Notes under the pieces: generated by a model
The model's input: only the letters and a program-made list of their open reading frames with translations
Told to the model about the DNA's origin: nothing
The model's database searches: none
Position numbers and translations under genes: made by a program
In this document: piece after piece, positions 10,464-21,687 of the stretch
Numbering within the stretch: position 1 is the first letter of the stretch
Layout: the number at the start of each line of letters is the position of its first letter
Origin: Schizochytrium sp. TIO01
Lineage: Eukaryota; Sar; Bigyra; Thraustochytrida; Thraustochytriidae
Reading direction: 5' to 3'
Assembly (NCBI GenBank): GCA_004764695.1
Contig: SMSO01000014.1
Span: 1,873,148-1,937,147 of the forward strand
Length of the DNA: 64,000 bases

Positions 10464-12112
10464 TTAGCCACTGAGGTGATACACCGGTGTACCATGAACT
10501 AAGGTCTTCAATCCAGCGGCACTTTGCAGGCGCGCCTTGATTTCAGTGTTGCCAATGGTACCAAACGACCAGGGCGGGGCTTGGCGAACGCAACGAAGGG
10601 CAACACTGCGGAAGTAATCCTTTCTCATAAACGCAAGGCGGCTCGAAATTGGTGCATTTGGCTCGTTGTAGATATTGTAACCCAAGAGGTGGATTGGACT
10701 CGTCACGAGTTGGACAGCAAGTGGCAGGAAGACTTGCGCATAGTAGTAGCCCTTATCTGTGTAGTCATTAAGCATGTTGCCCACGATGGGAGGAAGAGTA
10801 AAGAAGCAACTCATAGACACAGCATCGCGAGTGAGCCAAGCAGCATAGGCGGTCATAGGAACTCCAGTTGTAACCGAAGCGCCGAAGAGCTGTGCAAAGG
10901 CGCGATCTTTCATCATTGAGGCAACAGTGTTGATACCGGTAGTCGTGACAAGTTTTGGCATTGCAGGTTCAGACTGTTATGATGACGTTCCAATAAGATC
11001 CATTTTTGAGCCATGCATGCATATGTGGTACGCGCATAGATCATATGTAATTGAAGGTTGTGAGTGTATGCATTTCTGAGATCAGTGAGTTGACCGCAAC
11101 TCGATTTTATTATGACTTACCTTGCGAAGGCCGCAAATCGTATCCACTACATTGGCGGCACAATATGTGCCACCGTACACAGCCCACACATAAAAGAATT
11201 GGGGTCCTTTCAAGTAAGTAATTGGGCGTGTGGCGTACTCACGCAGGGCGCCAAAGAAGCTCGGCCAGAGGCTACGTTTACCGGAGGCGTTCTCTGCCAA
11301 CGCACGATCTACTGCGCTGATAATTGGAGTAACTGCAGCTCCTGCTATCGCGCTGTAGTCATTCAGAGATAAAGGGTAAAAAATGAATATTATCACAGTA
11401 TTGAATCACAACAGTCCATACGTTCAAGAAGACGTGATAAGACATTCGCCATTAGAAACCCATTTCCCCAAAGTTAACATGACATTCCATAGCCGTTTCG
11501 TTGGGTGTCACGCACAGTATTTATGGCAATCCGAGAAGACCCATCAAAATATACATGATTATTCAGAATACGAGCAACAATATTGTCGTTAGTAAGCCTA
11601 TCTTTAACCACTCCAAAATTCACTCCATAGACAAAAGTTTGCTGGTTGCATCCTCCCCTATGCTGCTGGGCTGCTGCTTTATGAGCAACACAGATCTCAT
11701 CGTCTAGGACATCAGATTTATTAATATATGTGAGTATCTATCTTGTACCTCACTGCTAATGGAAGCTGAGTCTCTTTGGACGGGGTCCACGCGCGTCGAC
11801 CGCAATTTTTGACTAGATTAGTGTCCGTGACCAAAGCTAGTCTAGCATATCTCCCTTACCCCCACGCATGGAAAGGCCCCATCCGGGAGGCCCAAGAATG
11901 ATATCTCGGTAAACATTCCATGCTTACCAGCTGGTAAGTAGTAGCAAGTGACGACGCAGTCGTCCACGACGAGATTGACAACCAGCAGGAGAGGCGATAA
12001 GAAGATGATCCCCGAGTAAAGACCAGCAAACCTTAGGCAAAGAGCCAACCTACCCAGCAGTAGCATCGCAGGCGAACCTGGTGAAGACCTCCTTGAATCC
12101 GACTTGGTCCAT
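10464..12112 (-). CDS. Three-exon multi-pass membrane protein, mitochondrial-carrier-like
   Basis: Exons read on the minus strand are 12112-12054, 11352-11121 and 10973-10464, giving 266 residues. Donors are GTAGGT and GTAAGT and acceptors are TACAG and AACAG; exon lengths 59, 232 and 510 keep one frame. The introns are 701 and 147 bp. The N-terminus reads MDQVGFKEVFTRFACDATAG and continues into a Gly/Ala-rich helix with TPIISAVDRA, resembling the first helix of a mitochondrial carrier repeat. A GPQFFYVWAVYGGTY segment and further hydrophobic helices follow, and the C-terminal half has conserved-looking Pro, Gly and aromatic positions (APPWSFG). I recall similar uncharacterised proteins in protists and fungi but cannot name the family with certainty. 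Transport activity is inference. Exon structure is well supported, function is not. Confidence 0.75.
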
Positions 12113-15046
12113 GGTGCTGCGCGTAGTCTGTGTCGAGTCTGTGCTGCTCGATCGGTTATTGAATGACCATCATCACCAAGTGAAGTGAATCATTCCACTA
12201 AGAAAAGAAAAACTATTAAAAATAACCTTAGTATGGCTTTCTTTTACTGTATGTATCTTCAAGGTGCCATATTGTTAAACAATCAAAAGAGTGTACCTCA
12301 AACTTATATCTCCATAACAGCCACTGCAAAAGCTCAGTGGAGCAAAGACCACATATCATTCGATCTCCTCCTACGTAGCACAGAATTATCCACCTTTTTA
12401 TATCAACACGGAAAACACCAACATTAGCTAACGATTAGGCACTACTACTGCAACAAAAAAATGGTTTCTAACGTTCCCTCCCAGTTTAAAAATAAAACAT
12501 ACCCCTACCGTTAACAGTAAATACCCAATAAGAGCCGAGGGGATTCAGGCATAGGAGTTAGATATGAGATCATAGTGGAGGCCAACTTACAGAAAGCAAG
12601 CAAGCAAGTGAAAGAGGCGAAGTCCTATCGCAGCCTATAGAATCAGATAGCAAAGCATTAGCACTTTCTCGAGAACAACTCTTTTTAAGCATGATAACTT
12701 TTATTTTAAAAAAAATGCGAAATAAAAGAATTACAAAAAACTTTGCAAAAAAAAAGGGAAAAAAAGCAGTTTTTAAAGGTTCTACTAAAAGCGGTAACAG
12801 TATATATACGCAGGTATAGCAAGATCTTTTAATCGAAAACTTGAGAGAGACCCTGATTGGTGTTACAAGACGTGGGGTGATACGTTTAGTAACAAGAAAG
12901 GGGAACAGCGATTTTAATACATCAAGTATAACTCAGATTTTGTGCATGGTTTGGATGATAATGATGATGATAACGATGATGATGATTGCAAATCAAAGAT
13001 ACAGGTTGGAGAGGGATTTCGTGGAGGCCCAAAGCATCTATAGCTGCGTCTCCAAAGGCAGCCAGTAAGATCTTTGTTTGGGGGAAGAAGGATTCGATTA
13101 TTATTTTTAATTTTTTACATTGGCGATAGGGGCTCGCTTTAGAGTTTCGCAAACTCCCATCCCATGAGAACGAGAAATTGAATGAAAATCGGTGCCCACG
13201 TTTCGATGCCGGCTGCCAAACTCTGTCATTCATGAATAAAGCTGTGATCGTTACTTGCTCCAATGGCGTGAGGAAACTGAAGATGGTCTATGATCTTACC
13301 CTCCAGCGAATGTGGAAGAAACTAGGACAACCTCAGTTCTCTGTCGTGCTCATTAAAGAATAGCACGAGAGCAGAGGATCTCTTAAAAAGACAGTTTGGG
13401 TGGTGGTACCAGGTCAAAGAAAGAAACAGCGCAAGGAGCTGAGTGGCTTGAACCCTTTCGAAAGAATCGGGGCAGGCTGGAGGCAATGCAGATTCCCTCT
13501 CAATTGCACGAATTTATGATCAAACACGCTGGCGGGATGCTATTTGCAGCTGCATCGCACAACGTGAAGCGATGACTACAGAAGATTATTGCTAAGTAAA
13601 ATGAGGTACCTATGGCCGCAATGATCCGCATGAATTTGCAGCAAATCTTTCTCTTCTGAAAATGTATCGATATGGAAATAGGCCGAGTGCGATCTTGTTT
13701 TGCTGCAATCCATAGCGACAGATGGAGAAGCGAAAGCTGAGCTGGTCAGAATTAATTTAGGGCCTTGGGCAAAATGAAAATCAAGCTCGCCACGCCACCG
13801 GCTCCTCCTCATTTGTAGCAGTACCTAGGTACCTACTTGCAGAAAATATTGCAGAAAACAACGAGCCAGTGATCAGCTCTTTCGCCACCTCAACTACGTT
13901 TGCCTTGCGATCCCTCAATTGGGGGTTGTCCAGAGGCTATTTGGTGAGACGGTGCAAACCATCTTCCGCTTGTTTTAGTCAAAGTCAAAGCGTCAAAGGC
14001 ATGCCTCGATCAAATCTACAGCATTCGGCACGTTTGTGGCACCGCAGAGCCTTCCCTATTAAAATGAAAACCAAGGCCATAACATAATCTCAGTCCTAAG
14101 GAGCAAGCATACCTGGCAGAAGCCGTGTTAGATAGGGTCCAAGTTTTCAGATTGAAAGAGTGAATCTCGACAACCAGCTTCATTTTGGAGATAATTTACT
14201 TTGCTGATCTATGATTATAATAAGCGATGAACCCGTGAGAATGATGACTCCGCGAGAATGATGACGACATCTGGCCGTCGAAGTTTGCTTCGGCCGTGAA
14301 TGAAAAGGCGATCTTCGAAGCCGAGTTCCTCATATTGGATCTGGAGACGGTGGTGGTGGTAAGAATAGCACTCGAAATTCATTCCTCTTGCCGGTGCACT
14401 TTTGGCCTCCAGACTGCAGGTCTACTTTGCTGCAGCAGCTGGAGCGCAACAATTTTGCACATGTTCACCTTCTTCACCTAAGCTATCTCCGATCGCCTTA
14501 GGATCTTGCGGTGTCTGCAGCAGCGGTTTCGCTGTGTCATATCCACCAATCAGTGACCTGCCGATAAAGAGCGTGGAGCGCCAAGATGGTTTCTGTAAAG
14601 TTCTAGTCCATGCGGTGCTTTTTGCCGATGCGAGTCTTCGATTTGACGGTGCTTAATGCCCTAACAAGCAAGGCTCCAAGCTTTGATGATCCCTGCTTTC
14701 GTGCATGCGCACGTATGTATTTGCATAAGCCCACGGGTAGCATCTGTTACTACTACTCTGCTTGCCGCGGCAGTGTCGAGCGGTCGAGATGTCGCTCCTT
14801 TCCATCACTTTCTTCTACATCTTCTCCAACAAAACACAAAGCTCACTCACACGTCACGGATTGAACAGATGCAAACAAATTGTGCCGGAGCTGTCGCTGC
14901 CACCAGCTTGGGGCTGTTCGTGAGCCGCTTCAATGCGAGTTACTTTCTCATGTGTAATTCATTGATTCCTTTCGCCCCCAGCGATTTCGATCCGCAGGTC
15001 GGCTCCGGCGCAGCGCAGTGTGAGTGTCTGTCACAAGCTCAAGTAG

Positions 15047-15211
15047 CTAGCTGAAAACCATCTTGTGGCAGCAGGAGAGAAAGTCGCAGCCGTTTCCGTT
15101 TCCGTCATCGAGCTCGCTTCCGACACCATACTTCGGTGCCTTCACGCCAGAAATCATGGAGACTTTGGCGTGGACTTGCTTGCATTCCTTAGGCGATTCG
15201 ATTGCTTGCAT
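15047..15211 (-). CDS. Small ORF (54 aa) behind a TATA box
   Basis: A minus-strand TATAAATA at 15248-15255 lies 37 bp before an ATG at 15211. The ORF encodes 54 residues with several Lys, Gly and Cys and no membrane segment. A GTG 21 bp upstream keeps the frame open. The promoter spacing leaves a very short leader. I recognise no family and it may be chance. Confidence 0.2.
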   Translation of the reverse strand: MQAIESPKECKQVHAKVSMISGVKAPKYGVGSELDDGNGNGCDFLSCCHKMVFS

Positions 15212-15247
15212 ATCGGTGAACACCGCCGCCACATGGGCTGAGTGAGC

Positions 15248-15255
15248 TATTTATA
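15248..15255 (-). promoter_or_regulatory. TATA-box-like element
   Basis: The minus strand reads TATAAATA here, about 37 bp upstream of the 54-codon ORF starting at 15211. It is the clearest TATA-like match beside a start that I noted, but no transcript evidence exists. Confidence 0.25.
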
Positions 15256-16149
15256 TCGTAGAGCTCTGGTCCCCGCCCTCGCGAAACTCGAAGTTGTGCT
15301 GCTGCAGCTTGCCATGGAAGCTGCTGGCCAGTGCACAAACCATCGATGGGCATCGATGAGCTTTCTTTAAACGTCGAACACAGCAGTGGCTAGAGTAGTA
15401 TCAGGTCCCACGGCTTGGATGATGACGATGGCGGTGACGCAAGTGGACTTTGCGACCTGTCAAAATTGCGATTCACAGATTCACACTCCCAAATTCATTA
15501 CACCTGGAGCGCAGGAACCTATTTCTCCACGATTTGGGGAGATGAACTCTGAGTCTCCATCGATAAAAGGAATTTATTAATTTATTAATTAGTTCTGCCA
15601 ACAACCACAAAACAAACAGTGAGTGGGTGGGTAGAAAGTGGAAAAGGGAGCTAGCGCATTAGATGGCGCCGGTTCTGAGGTTTTCGACCATTTTTGGCTT
15701 GCCATGTTGCTCACGCCAGGCCTGTCCAAAGTTGGGATTTGCAGCGGTCCAGTTTCCCAAGAAGAAGAGTTGAACGTGGGTTTGCATGCAGCCAGGACCT
15801 TAGGCGCCATTCAGTCTTGCCACCTTCCCTCTATTAAAAAAAATGAAAAAAAAGAAGTTAGAAAATATTAACTTTAAAAAATTGAAAAAAAATGTTGAAT
15901 ATCATACAGAAGAATGATCTTTAGTCTCGTCGAAAAGTATAACTCTAGGTCAACAAAAGAACCAAAAGAAGGTCGACTATTTAATTTGACACAAGACAGG
16001 TACTTACGTTGGCTTTTATAACTATCAAATCAGTTTTGCGGCCAAGCAAGATTAATTAATTGATCGCTGCCTTTGGTGAAGGTCGTGAACGCTGCATCCT
16101 GCCGCTTGGGGTTCTCCATGGTACCGGACTACGCGCAATAACTCTGTCC

Positions 16150-16175
16150 TTTTTTTTTTTTTTTTTTTTTTTTTT
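16150..16175. repeat. 26-base poly(T) run (poly(A) on the minus strand)
   Basis: An uninterrupted run of 26 T on the plus strand. On the minus strand it is poly(A) about 140 bp past the stop of the nine-exon candidate gene, so it could be a retrocopy tail or simple slippage. Confidence 0.9.
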
Positions 16176-16313
16176 ACCTTTTGTAACTTTTAAGTTATGA
16201 CGCACAAGGGGGGAAGAAAAGGGAGGAATCGTCCTATCATATCACGCTTCGACGTTTGACCTTCTCACAGCACTTCTTCGAGCACCATCAAGACTTGAGC
16301 ATGATCATTCATC

Positions 16314-17931
16314 CTATAGGTTATCATCATCGCTACACATCACCAAAACCATCTGCAAAAGATATACTCTAGCTGCATGGACCTAGCTTGTCACAAGGGC
16401 AGGTATTTAAGAGAACCTGCGAGTATAGATGCTAGGTTGCATTCAACATCAACGCCAAACCAGGACGATAAATGGTACATACAATTTCATCCATAACTTG
16501 GTGAGAAGTGGGGGAGGTCAGGCCCGTGAAGTTGGTCGTGTGATCAGAGCTGCCAAAGTCTCGGACGTTTGTCTGCAGTAGCCACAACCTTTTGCAGGAC
16601 AGTGCCTATAGCGTAGTTTTCAGGGTGTCTTGAGCTCGTAGCACCAATTGCGCCTTCAAGTCGATGGCAGCATACATTTTAATCAATAACTTAGAATTAC
16701 CTTGTCATTGCTGGTCAACGCTTCTTTGATTGAGGTCTCAAGAGCTTATGTAAAGGGCATTATAGTTTTCTTAGGCTTGCAGTTTGGTCGTAACCTAGGT
16801 TGGGCACGAGCGTTAGACTGCTGAATCAGTATCCAGTTGATGACTTGTAAGGCGGCGATACTGAGAATGTAGGAACCGATTAGACCCTCTGCACTGTGCA
16901 AGAATTTGCTCGGATATCCGGTTGTGTGTGTAATTGAAGGTACGAAAACAAGCCCAAGTATACTTTCCTGTCAAAGTGCGAGTCAAGCTTAACAAGCAAC
17001 GATTAGCCCTATCAGTACAACCGCACACACTGTCCGAAACTGCGGAAGAGTTACTACCTGAACGCCGCCCGATAGCAAGGTGGCGAGCAGCCTTGTGATA
17101 TTTTCGGCACTGTAAAAATAGAATATATGGTTTCTACATCAGGATGAGCTTTTATAGTTTGCACGTCACTGTAAATTGGAGCCCACTGCCTTCTTCACTG
17201 GGAAGGATTTTTCTCTCTGTATTCTCGGCAGCAAGTAAAAAGCGAAAAGTCATTCATAGGAGATTATCTCAGTTGGGAAAATCATACCTGTGTCAAACGG
17301 AGAGAGCAACGATAAAGAATAATAACATGCCTTCTGTTTTGCAGAAACCTTGGCATCAACAGTACACCCGCTCCCATGGTGATTACCGAAGAAAGAAAGA
17401 AGTTGCCTCGATTCTGATATCTGAAAATCATACAATAGAATATCACAATCAAAGTATCATCTTAAATTCAATAAATCATAGCCTGCGGGAGCCAGCCTCT
17501 TGTGAAATCCGGTTCTACAGCAATCGGCATGAACAAGGACAGAAATGCAAAATGAGCAAAAATGACTAATATTATAGAGATGCCAACAAGGACGGACACC
17601 TTGATAGCATTGCGACTAAAAAACATTGGCAAAATCTAGATTTGCTGCACGCAGAGTAGAAAGTAGGCATTTTTTAGAGAATATCTATCTCTTTCGCACA
17701 GCTTCCACGCTCCAGATAGGTAAGGGAAGAGAGAAATACAAATTGCACGCAAAATAGCGTTCTCCGTGTTTTGGTAGGAATAGCACCATAACCTTCGAGT
17801 ACAATCCTGAGGAAGAACATATCATCTTTAGTTTCAAGAAATCCTCGAAGTACCAAGGTTGACAAAGATGCCACGCGAAGGATGATTTTTACGAGGTCGT
17901 ACGTACAGACTCGCACAACATGGAAATCCAT
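16314..17931 (-). CDS. Nine-exon membrane protein candidate
   Basis: Exons on the minus strand: 17931-17893, 17806-17700, 17615-17519, 17413-17349, 17109-17058, 16967-16808, 16744-16701, 16572-16483 and 16352-16314. Together they make 693 bases (230 residues plus stop), and every junction keeps phase (0,2,0,2,0,1,0,0). Introns are 63-239 bp, all GT-AG. The best sites are donors GTATGT (16482), GTAGTA (17057) and GTAATT (16700), and acceptors TTTTTTAG and TTTTTACAG. The product has about five hydrophobic helices (for example residues within AIKVSVLVGISIILVIF and LIGSYILSIAALQVINW) and a hydrophilic Ser/Thr/Asp-rich C-terminal tail. The first exon and the donors of exons 3 and 4 are the weakest choices. 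I recognise no family. The evidence is that the hydrophobic reading survives eight splices. Confidence 0.5.
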
Positions 17932-18030
17932 ACTCTATATCTGAGCTAATATCTCCCTATCGGGTGAAGGTTCTATCCACCTTAAATAATCCCAATCCCA
18001 AAGATTGGAGGGAGTGACCCTTTGGGGAGT

Positions 18031-18870
18031 TTAGTCGAGATGAGCTCCGTATCCCAAAGAGCGTGGCTTCCTAGAGGAAGAGAACGTGCGACGGCACCAA
18101 AGAAGAGTGTTTGCAAGCATGCCAAGGATTAAGAACACTCCAGCAAGTGCTATACCCTTAGTGAAAGGCGAAAGTGCGATAAATCTAGAGGCCCCTAACT
18201 TCGCGCTCTTGACAATCCATCTCTGCCATGTTGCAAACGCTAAAAGTGCCCTTTCTTGGGCAGAAGTAGAAGCCGACGACGAAGACGAAGATCCACTTGC
18301 ATCTTCTCTGACACCAAAAGCACTAGGATCTACAGACCCATCGTAGCAAACATCCGGGCTGAGTGAAAGACCTGCATTTGCACATAACGCTTTTCCAGAG
18401 GGTACAAAATCTTCAAGTTTCGAGCACACAAGAGCATTGTCAAGACACGGGACGAGAGAAGCCGTTGAGCTCTTAGAAACTGGCATAGATGCGAAGAACT
18501 CCCCTTTGCAAGCCTCAAACCACGTCTCGCATGTGCTCGTGCAGATGGATCTCTTCTTACCTAAACCTACCTCAGGATCGCATGCCATGCACAACACAGT
18601 TTCGAACATAGCAGAACATTCAGGTTTAAAATTTGCACGTTGTGTAGCAGCCCATAAAGCATACAATGCGTCAGTGTCGGTCCTTGAGCAGCATGTTTTG
18701 CGCTCAAACCTTGAGCACAGGGGAAGGCCACGCCAGCGCCACTGTGGCGGAAGACCATTTGAGCACAACTCGGACGAGAACTGCTCAGCGGAAGCCTCTA
18801 GCGCTACAAGCGATAGAACCAAAGCTAGCAGCACTACCCTAGCAGCTGCCGAGGCTATCAGCGGAACCAT
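18031..18870 (-). CDS. Folate-receptor-like type I membrane protein
   Basis: A 279-residue protein with a cleavable signal peptide (residues 1 to about 29, ending near ASA). The Cys-rich ectodomain has C-x-x-F-x-x-x-T-C-C (about 52-61), then a C-x-x-C-x-P-x-x-G motif (94-102) and a C-x-x-x-C-x-x-W-F-x-A-C motif (110-121). This Cys pattern resembles the folate receptor family, members of which occur in algae and stramenopiles as well as animals. A Ser-rich linker leads to a C-terminal membrane helix at about 240-262 and a short basic tail. It probably sits in the plasma membrane or an endomembrane. Folate binding is not shown; the domain may bind another ligand. The ATG at 18870 is the only sensible start. 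Confidence 0.65.
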   Translation of the reverse strand: MVPLIASAAARVVLLALVLSLVALEASAEQFSSELCSNGLPPQWRWRGLPLCSRFERKTCCSRTDTDALYALWAATQRANFKPECSAMFETVLCMACDPEVGLGKKRSICTSTCETWFEACKGEFFASMPVSKSSTASLVPCLDNALVCSKLEDFVPSGKALCANAGLSLSPDVCYDGSVDPSAFGVREDASGSSSSSSASTSAQERALLAFATWQRWIVKSAKLGASRFIALSPFTKGIALAGVFLILGMLANTLLWCRRTFSSSRKPRSLGYGAHLD

Positions 18871-19746
18871 ATCTAAAAGGTCTGGCAGAATCTGTAGAGC
18901 GACTCCGTTTTGCCAAGCAACTCTTTGACGTCAATGATCATCTTCATGTTGATGTTATGGTAGTTTCCATTATATCTATTACTGGTTTAATATTGCCAAC
19001 TCACTTGGCACAATAGTCGTCTGCTCTACTTGTTTATTTTTATAACTCACTTTGTTGTCACTATACTTCACTTTTATGAATCGAGCACATTGTTTGAACA
19101 AATGAACTTATTTTACTATTCTATCAAAGCTCGAGCGAACCTCGGTTAGCATAGGAAACTTGGCTCCGGATAAATATCCAAAGAATCCCCGCTCATCGAC
19201 CTCAGTACCTATAATACTTTGAGATTTTCATAATACCATGGTGAGGTTTTCACCGATTTGGGTAGTAAAATATCCGATTTCATAATTAAATCACACTCCA
19301 ACCCCTTCTCACCATATTTCTCTAGTTTACTAGCAAGGAAGTCCTCACATTCGTGCTACTTGGGCTGCGCGGTAGACAACAATTTCGCTTTAATAAAACG
19401 TTTGCGTAGGGACATATGTCTAGCAGGCGAGACGAAGCGCTCTTCACCGCGGGGGTCATTGATTGCCACAATGCGTATAGTTAGTTATAAATAGATTTCC
19501 ACAATTCGTATAGACTCCCAATGTCTTGAACTGCCTAATCATGAAAAGAATATACCCTCACATAAAATGGTATTATACACTAGGATGTACATCAAGTTGA
19601 TATGGTGGCTCAAAGAATTTGGGGTGTATATAAAACCTTATTGCAAAATCGTGGCGAATGCAATGTGTGGCACTGTGAATTGCTAATGCGATGCCCGTGT
19701 GGCGTGAATTCTTTCGCGTCATCGAGGGCGTCTGAAGACTAAAAAT
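18871..19746. other. Divergent intergenic region
   Basis: The spacer lies between the starts of the folate-receptor-like gene (-) and the F-box/JmjC gene (+) and is likely to hold both promoters. It is AT-rich with no recognisable coding exon. Confidence 0.6.
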
Positions 19747-21156
19747 ATGGGCGGGGCAGAAGAACACCCTCTCGGCGTGAAGCCCGCGTCAAATGCGCTA
19801 ATTCTGAGCTCTGAGGAGGCCTCGAGAGTGCTCTTAGGACGGTTTGGACTTGGTCGGCTGGCTGGCGTGCCTGAGGACGTTTTGCTGAAGGTGCTTGGAC
19901 TTTTGGACGTAGCGGACTTGGCGAGGTTTTCGATATGCTCAAGACTTGCATATACATTCGCTTCAGCAGACTTTTTATGGAAAGATTTAGCTCTTGGCTC
20001 TTGGAACCCTGCAGAGGATTTTGACTTCAGAGGCTCCTGGCGACTTAGCGTTCTACACTCGGATGCAAAATACACCTCAGACCGAGGAGCAATCGTTCTC
20101 AGCGATGCACTGTTTAGACCATTCCATTACGGAAACCTTGACCCAGATTCTAATTGGCTCAAGCGTCAGGAAATTGAGGTTCGCGATGCTGATGAGGGTT
20201 TCTCTGTGGATGACTTCGTGCGAGACTTTGAGATCCCGAACCGTCCAGTTCTTATCAAAAATGCCCTGCGAAAGTCATGGAAGGCATATGAGGCGTGGGG
20301 TGACAAACCCTTGTGCTCCGGACGCAGACCAAGTCTTCGCGTGCTGGAGGGCGAGAGCAAACCCTTTCGCGTAGGCCCTGTTGATATGCGCTTATGCGAT
20401 TTCCTCCAATACTCCGAGCTCCAGAGCGAAGAAGATCCCCTTTACCTCTTTGATTGCAAGTTTGCTGATCGAGTCAACCGCCTCAGCACAGACTATGAGG
20501 TCCCTATTTACTTCAGAAACACCGAGACACACCCAGCAAGAGACATGTTTGAGGCCATGGGATCAGAGCGACGACCAGATTATCGCTGGCTCATTGCTGG
20601 AGCAGCTCGCAGTGGGAGTAAGTGGCACGTGGATCCTAATGGCACGCATGCCTGGAATGCCATTATCTCTGGCTCGAAGCGTTGGATCATGTACCCTCCG
20701 AACTCGCCGCCGCCAGGTGTAACGCCAAGTGATGATGGCGCTGATGTAACGCAACCAGTCTCGCTCATGGAGTGGTATGTACAATTCTACGATAAGCAGT
20801 GCGCCCCCGTGGAGTTCACAGCCGAAGCTGGGGACCTTGTGTTCGTACCTTCAAGATGGTGGCACTGCGTTCTTAATCTTGATGCCTGCGTCGCTATGAC
20901 ACAAAACTATATTTCAAGCTCTAACTTGCGTTCATCACTTCGTCTGATGCGGGATCGCCCTCACCAGGTTTCGGGATTAGCTCAAGGCCGCTCGCGCAAG
21001 GAGCTCTATGAAGAGTTTCGGAAGGCTCTGGAGAAGCATCATAGAGGTCTTTTGGAGGCGTTTGATGATGATGAAGCCGAGCTTGAGCGTCGTAAAAAGG
21101 CACGTACCGTCTCGCGGGCACCTGAAGACTTGGCCTTTTCCTTCTCGTTCTTCTAA
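19747..21156 (+). CDS. F-box and JmjC-domain oxygenase (JMJD6-like)
   Basis: A 469-residue, intronless protein. Residues about 38-82 form an F-box (VPEDVLLKVLGLLDVADLARF and the following helix), which would bind Skp1 in an SCF ubiquitin ligase. The JmjC domain spans about 160-390. The Fe(II) ligands are visible as His294 and Asp296 in KWHVDPNGT and His373 in WWHCVLNLD, and Lys311 in GSKRWIMYPP fits the 2-oxoglutarate-binding Lys. The order and motifs match the JMJD6/PTDSR branch, whose members hydroxylate lysines or, as proposed, demethylate arginine. The C-terminus is charged and helical. All catalytic residues are present, so activity is expected; the substrate is unknown. The F-box suggests a link between oxygen or 2-oxoglutarate sensing and protein turnover, which is inference. 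Confidence 0.88.
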   Translation: MGGAEEHPLGVKPASNALILSSEEASRVLLGRFGLGRLAGVPEDVLLKVLGLLDVADLARFSICSRLAYTFASADFLWKDLALGSWNPAEDFDFRGSWRLSVLHSDAKYTSDRGAIVLSDALFRPFHYGNLDPDSNWLKRQEIEVRDADEGFSVDDFVRDFEIPNRPVLIKNALRKSWKAYEAWGDKPLCSGRRPSLRVLEGESKPFRVGPVDMRLCDFLQYSELQSEEDPLYLFDCKFADRVNRLSTDYEVPIYFRNTETHPARDMFEAMGSERRPDYRWLIAGAARSGSKWHVDPNGTHAWNAIISGSKRWIMYPPNSPPPGVTPSDDGADVTQPVSLMEWYVQFYDKQCAPVEFTAEAGDLVFVPSRWWHCVLNLDACVAMTQNYISSSNLRSSLRLMRDRPHQVSGLAQGRSRKELYEEFRKALEKHHRGLLEAFDDDEAELERRKKARTVSRAPEDLAFSFSFF

Positions 21157-21687
21157 GACATCCAACGCAAGATTTTGTTACCTAGCTAGCTAGCAAGCTA
21201 ATTTGACTAAACGAGTACATTGTGGAGTACAATGTTCAGTTTGTGTTACTACGATCGCTTGTTAGTCTCCTCAAACATTTAGCCATTTGGGTTTGAGCGA
21301 CCTTGCACCTAGCAACATGATCTAATGAAAGAGACTTTGGACTAAACAATACATAACAACTAATAGACATACTTTTTCATGCGCTGTGCTATACCGATTT
21401 GTCTTCAATAAAAGAATGTACAGAGTCGATAAGTTGGTTAAATCAAACACAAAAAACTGCATGCTGCTAAGAAAGTTCAAGCAATCTTTACAACCCCCCT
21501 AAAAGGGATACTATATCATGTTTCCATACGCGTTATTAACCTGCATAGAACTTCAGTTCACTTGAGTAAAGGAATTTCAAGAAGCAGCAGAGATACAGGA
21601 TGACTCTCCATACATTGGGAATATCTCAGGAGAAAAACCTGGGTATGGGAAAAAAGATCACGATGAAGAAAAGAAAGAATAATTAAA
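21157..21687. other. Convergent 3' intergenic region
   Basis: This is a shared 3' flank between the JmjC gene and the NAD(P)-binding gene. AATAAA at about 21407 could serve the former. No ORF is supported. Confidence 0.6.

Larger units (their letters stand above)
12113..16313. other. Region without a clear gene, exon-like fragments on the minus strand
   Basis: Only short frames exist. Fragments that may be exons include a minus-strand ATG near 14185 whose 23 codons run to a GTATGC donor, and another ATG at 16118 whose frame closes after 29 codons. A TATAAATA box on the minus strand at 15248-15255 precedes a 54-codon frame at 15211. A 26-T run at 16150-16175 lies just beyond the nine-exon gene. 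None of these can be joined into a protein I trust. Confidence 0.45.

Noticed and set aside
15589-15871. Opposing 73- and 77-codon frames
   Set aside because: Both strands are open with no domain; neither connects to an exon with a compatible phase.
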